Assembly (NCBI RefSeq): GCF_900101475.1
Contig: NZ_FMZV01000015.1
Coordinates: 1 to 64,000, forward strand
Origin: Ruegeria marina
GTDB lineage: Bacteria > Pseudomonadota > Alphaproteobacteria > Rhodobacterales > Rhodobacteraceae
Reading direction: 5' to 3'
DNA: 64,000 bases
Each line of letters begins with the position of its first letter. Within the stretch, counting starts at the first letter, position 1. This document shows positions 60,996 through 64,000 of this stretch, piece by piece. Below the pieces are notes generated by a model. That model was not told the origin of the DNA and did not search any database. It saw only the letters and a program-made list of their open reading frames with translations. The translations under genes were made by a program, and so were the position numbers.

Positions 60996-62186
60996 ATGCG
61001 TTACGCGTTTTCCGATTGCGTTCTGGATGCCGGGCGGCACGTTCTGATGCGGGGCGGCGCGCCGGTTGCGACTGAGCCGCAGGTGTTCGACCTGCTGCAC
61101 CTGCTGGTGCGCAACCCGGGGCGGCTGGTCAGCCGCGACGAAATCCTGGCCGAGGTCTGGAACGGGCGGATCGTGTCGGAAAGCGCGATCGGCGCCCGCA
61201 TCGCGGCGGCGCGCAAGGCGGTGGGCGACGATGGCAAACGCCAAGCGATTATCCGCACCGTCGCCCGGCGCGGGTTGCAGATTGTGACCGAGGTCGCAGT
61301 ACAACCGGACGGCGCCCCCCTCTCGGCACCTGCGGAAAGCACCGACGCGCCGCGCATTCGGTACCTCACTCTGCCCACGGGACATTCCAGGGCCTATTCG
61401 GTGTCGGGTGCCGGAGCCCCGGTGATCCTGATCGGCCAGACCCGCTCGGATATTGCGGCCGAGTGGCGCCTGCCTTTCGAACGCCACCGGTTCGAAGCCT
61501 TGTCGCGCCGGAACACGCTGATCCGGTTCGACACCATCGGAGCGGGACAATCGGATCCCCGACCCGATCGTTCGGCAATCAGTGAACAGGCCGACGACAC
61601 CCTTCGCCTTGCCGACGCGCTGGGGCTGGACCGGTTCGCGCTCTATTCCCAGTCCGGTGGTTGTGCCCAGGCCCTTTGCATTGCAGCGCAATACCCGGAG
61701 CGCGTGACCCGCCTGGCAATGATGGGCGCCTATGCCGAGGGCCGCGCGGTGCGCGACGGCGCGCAGGGCAAGGAGGCCGAACCCCTGCGCGCCATGCTGC
61801 AAACCGCGCGGTCGCGTCCGGACAGTACCTTTTTCGAAGCCTTCCTGCTGGCGTATCAGCCGGAGGGACCGCTCGACTCCGTCCGGGCCTATGCCCGGAT
61901 GATGCTGGACGCGGCGTCCAGGGAGCATGACCTGCGCCACCGCGACGTGATCAATCATCATTCCAGTCTGCAATTCCTGCCGCGGATCACATGCCCGACG
62001 CTGATCCTGCATTCCCGCCACGATGCGGTGCATCCGCTTTCGGAGGCCCGCAAGCTGGCCGCCGGCATCGCGGGCGCCGAGATGGTGGTGCTGGAATGCG
62101 CCAATCACGTTCCCTGGCAGGGCAATGCGGCCTATGACACCTACCTGGAAACGCTGACCCGGTTCCTTGCAGCGGAGGCGCAGTAG
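60996..62186 (+). CDS. Winged-helix DNA-binding domain fused to alpha/beta-hydrolase, copy 1
   Basis: 396 aa. Residues 1-100: OmpR/CadC-type winged helix (FDLLHLLVRNPGRLVSRDEI, LAEVWNGRIVSESAIGARIA, then IIRTVARRGLQI). Residues from about 120: alpha/beta-hydrolase with Ser220 in LYSQSGGCAQ, Asp in LHSRHDAVHPLSE and His in CANHVPWQG, an intact triad. No membrane segment, unlike CadC/ToxR. It may sense a small ester or lactone, or use the hydrolase fold as a ligand pocket, and regulate nearby genes. Six bases precede its paralogue, so the two form an operon. Confidence 0.88.
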   Translation: MRYAFSDCVLDAGRHVLMRGGAPVATEPQVFDLLHLLVRNPGRLVSRDEILAEVWNGRIVSESAIGARIAAARKAVGDDGKRQAIIRTVARRGLQIVTEVAVQPDGAPLSAPAESTDAPRIRYLTLPTGHSRAYSVSGAGAPVILIGQTRSDIAAEWRLPFERHRFEALSRRNTLIRFDTIGAGQSDPRPDRSAISEQADDTLRLADALGLDRFALYSQSGGCAQALCIAAQYPERVTRLAMMGAYAEGRAVRDGAQGKEAEPLRAMLQTARSRPDSTFFEAFLLAYQPEGPLDSVRAYARMMLDAASREHDLRHRDVINHHSSLQFLPRITCPTLILHSRHDAVHPLSEARKLAAGIAGAEMVVLECANHVPWQGNAAYDTYLETLTRFLAAEAQ

Positions 62187-62192
62187 GTCTCC

Positions 62193-63374
62193 ATGCGGTA
62201 TGTTTTCGCCAATTGCCTTCTGGATAGCGAAGACCTGACGCTGGTGCGGGCCGGGCAGCCTGTCGCCGTCGAACCGCAGGTGTTCGACCTGCTGCACCTG
62301 CTGGTGCGCAACCCGGGGCGGCTGGTCAGCCGCGACGAGATCCTGGCCGAGGTCTGGAACGGGCGGATCGTGTCGGAAAGCGCGATCGGCGCCCGCATCG
62401 CGGCGGCGCGCAAGGCGGTGGGCGACGACGGCAAGGCGCAGCGGATCATTCAGACGGTGACCCGGCGGGGGCTGAAATTCGTGGCCGAGGTGGCGACGGA
62501 CAGGCCGCCTGCCTCGTCCCGGCCCGCCCCCATCGCCCAGCGCATCCGGTACACGCGGACCGCGGAGGGGAAATCGCTTGCCTATGCGGTGACCGGCTCC
62601 GGCCCGCCGGTGGTGCGCGGCGGGTACAACACGACCGATCTGGAGGCGGAGTGGAACACGCCCTCGGAACGGGTGATGTTCGACGCCATCGCCGCGCGCC
62701 ACAGCCTGTTGCGCTTCGATCCGATCGGCTTCGGGCGGTCGGATCGGGCGCTGGAGGAGTTCTCGTTCGATACCCTGGCCGAGAACCTGAAGCTGGCGGC
62801 GGACGCGGCCGGGTTCGAGCGGTTCGCGCTCTACAGCGAATCCGGCGGCGTGCTGTCAGCGCTGCGCTTTGCGGTGAAATACCCCGAGCGGGTCAGCCGT
62901 CTGGCCATTGTCGGCGGCTATGCCGAGGGGCGCGGGCGGCGCAATCCCGAGCTGAAGGCCGATGTCATGCAGTCGCTGGTGAGCGAGGGCTGGACCGCGC
63001 AGGAGATCAGTTTCGTCTCGGCGATGATGCTGAGCTATTTCCCCGAAGGCCCGCTGGAAGCGATCCACGACATGGCGCGCAACATGATCAACGCGTCGTC
63101 GCGCGAGAACATGCTGAAAGTGCGGGCGGCGATCCACGATGTGTCGCTTGTGCCGTTGTTGCCCCGGGTGCAATGCCCGACGCTGATCATCCATGCCCGG
63201 CATGACAACGTGCACCCGCTGTCCGAGGCGCAGAAACTGGCGGCGGGCATTCCCGGGGCCGAGCTGATGGTGCTGGAAACCGCCAATCACATCCCCATTC
63301 CGGGCAACGCGGTCTGGGGCGAATACCAACGACTCCTGCTGGATTTCCTGGGCGACGAGGCTGCATCGTCCTGA
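62193..63374 (+). CDS. Winged-helix DNA-binding domain fused to alpha/beta-hydrolase, copy 2
   Basis: 393 aa, same architecture as copy 1. Ser217 in LYSESGGVLS, Asp in IHARHDNVHPLSEAQ and His in TANHIPIPG form the expected triad. The hydrolase part differs much more from copy 1 than the DNA-binding part: bases 62274-62434 match 61077-61237 with two mismatches in 161. Both proteins should therefore bind the same DNA sites while responding to different ligands or hydrolysing different substrates. Could act as homo- or heterodimers (inference). Confidence 0.88.
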   Translation: MRYVFANCLLDSEDLTLVRAGQPVAVEPQVFDLLHLLVRNPGRLVSRDEILAEVWNGRIVSESAIGARIAAARKAVGDDGKAQRIIQTVTRRGLKFVAEVATDRPPASSRPAPIAQRIRYTRTAEGKSLAYAVTGSGPPVVRGGYNTTDLEAEWNTPSERVMFDAIAARHSLLRFDPIGFGRSDRALEEFSFDTLAENLKLAADAAGFERFALYSESGGVLSALRFAVKYPERVSRLAIVGGYAEGRGRRNPELKADVMQSLVSEGWTAQEISFVSAMMLSYFPEGPLEAIHDMARNMINASSRENMLKVRAAIHDVSLVPLLPRVQCPTLIIHARHDNVHPLSEAQKLAAGIPGAELMVLETANHIPIPGNAVWGEYQRLLLDFLGDEAASS

Positions 63375-63380
63375 GGCCCG

Positions 63381-63749
63381 CTACTCGCCCAGCATTTCCT
63401 TGAAGGGTTTGTAGGCCGCCCCGTAGCAGGGCGACAGGAGGCCCGTCACATTGCGGGTCTCCAGCACGGTCTTGCCGTCGGCGCTGAGCGTGACCTCCCA
63501 ATAGTCACGGCCGATATAGGTACCGCTGGAATTGCGGGCGTCGGAGGTGGCGCAGAATTTTATCGTCTCGCCTTCGCGGGCCATCGGCGATATCCGCGCC
63601 TGTCCGGGGTTTGTCGGGTCGGCGAGGTGTTTGCCGATCGCCTCGGCGGCGCTGCGCCGGGCTGTTTCTGCGGTCGGGCGCTCCTCTTCCTGCGCGGCAA
63701 GCGGCAGGGCGAGGCAGACGAGCAACAGGGATGCGGCGTAACGGATCAT
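63381..63749 (-). CDS. Small periplasmic protein of unknown function
   Basis: 122 aa with signal peptide MIRYAASLLLVCLALPLAAQ. Mature part has two cysteines (TIKFCATSD and LLSPCYGAAY) that may pair, and predicted beta strands around SGTYIGRDYWEVTLSADGKT. No family recognised. Convergent with the second winged-helix/hydrolase gene (six bases between stops). The reading frame extends 26 codons upstream, but the signal peptide sets the start. Confidence 0.8.
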   Translation of the reverse strand: MIRYAASLLLVCLALPLAAQEEERPTAETARRSAAEAIGKHLADPTNPGQARISPMAREGETIKFCATSDARNSSGTYIGRDYWEVTLSADGKTVLETRNVTGLLSPCYGAAYKPFKEMLGE

Positions 63750-63859
63750 GGGGGCATGATAGGCGATGGGGAGCGCGCGACAAGTGCAGTCTCGCAGGCG
63801 CTGGACATTTCCGCCGCCGCGCCGCACCTTTCGCCACGAACACAGAAGGAGTCCGCCGC

Positions 63860-64000
63860 ATGTACCAGAGCTTCGAGGTGACTGCCCGCCCGGATCAGGG
63901 TCCGCCGCGGCTGGCGCGGTTGCGCGCCGAGATGCAGGCCGAGGGGCTGAGCGGGTTCCTGGTGCCGCGGGCGGATGCGCATCAGGGCGAATATGTCGCC
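63860..64000 (+). CDS. Xaa-Pro aminopeptidase (M24B), N-terminus only
   Basis: The first 47 codons of a gene that runs off the window. It starts MYQSFEVTARPDQGPPRLAR and continues LRAEMQAEGLSGFLVPRADA HQGEYV, the typical N-terminal creatinase-like domain of proteobacterial aminopeptidase P (SGFLVPRADxHQGEY). GAAGGAG precedes the start. Catalytic domain is not in the window. Confidence 0.88.
   Translation, partial: MYQSFEVTARPDQGPPRLARLRAEMQAEGLSGFLVPRADAHQGEYVA

Noticed and set aside
58599-62702. Two ~670-codon minus-strand open frames over cobT and the winged-helix/hydrolase genes
   Set aside because: Both lie opposite genes with unmistakable domains; their peptides are Arg/His/Gln-rich and show no motif.
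1-64000. tRNA, rRNA, CRISPR, prophage or insertion-sequence genes
   Set aside because: I looked for clover-leaf ends, spaced direct repeats and transposase or integrase motifs and saw none; the short dispersed repeat is not CRISPR-like because copies are kilobases apart.

Overview
The window is GC-rich, densely coded chromosome from an alphaproteobacterium, most likely a marine member of the Rhodobacterales (Roseobacter group, Ruegeria-like). The basis is the gene content: aerobic cobaltochelatase CobS/CobT, a choline-sulfatase, malate synthase G with GlcG, a YeeE/YedE thiosulfate-type transporter, a proton-translocating transhydrogenase, and a Kdo transferase for LPS. I recognised no rRNA, tRNA, CRISPR array, phage gene or transposase. 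The species assignment is inference.

Layout. 1-5.9 kb: a CoA-linked anthranilate (2-aminobenzoate) degradation locus. A fused anthraniloyl-CoA monooxygenase/reductase faces a divergent MarR gene and an operon of SDR, MarR, enoyl-CoA hydratase and acyl-CoA dehydrogenase (cut by the window edge). 6-10.7 kb: an AlkD-like repair protein, a lipoprotein, then moaA-waaA-glycosyltransferase. 10.7-23.9 kb: four tandem M20D amidohydrolases, an ArgE-like M20 enzyme, an unrecognised 353-aa protein, and a dipeptide/oligopeptide ABC transporter with a double-ATPase subunit; this reads as uptake and hydrolysis of N-acylated amino acids or peptides. 24-30 kb: YeeE/YedE, DUF3422, pntAB, a small membrane methyltransferase.

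30.3-36.8 kb: a metallo-beta-lactamase-fold protein with a degenerate metal motif, an SDR, kynureninase, a TetR regulator, and a two-subunit exported molybdenum hydroxylase. Kynureninase produces anthranilate, the substrate (after CoA activation) of the locus at the left end. 37-39.2 kb: an RTX-repeat protein with a C-terminal Hint domain. 39.2-46.7 kb: gamma-glutamyl hydrolase-like protein, glcG, glcB, pepN, an SDR and a membrane protein. 46.8-51.6 kb: an unrecognised 421-aa protein, gatB, a DUF4177-like protein, BolA-like and J-domain proteins. 51.8-56.8 kb: choline-sulfatase, a membrane methyltransferase, a secreted arylsulfatase and a divergent AraC regulator. 57-60.5 kb: cobS, a small exported protein, cobT. 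61-63.4 kb: two tandem genes fusing an OmpR/CadC-type winged helix to an alpha/beta-hydrolase. The window ends in the start of a pepP-like aminopeptidase.

The strongest unexplained signals are (i) the tandem winged-helix/alpha-beta-hydrolase pair, whose DNA-binding segments are almost identical at the DNA level while the hydrolase parts have diverged; (ii) a 24-nt intergenic repeat present seven times, usually beside GC-rich hairpins and once as a large perfect palindrome; (iii) the four-fold M20D array; (iv) the metallo-beta-lactamase-fold protein that has lost most of HxHxDH; and (v) the RTX-Hint protein.
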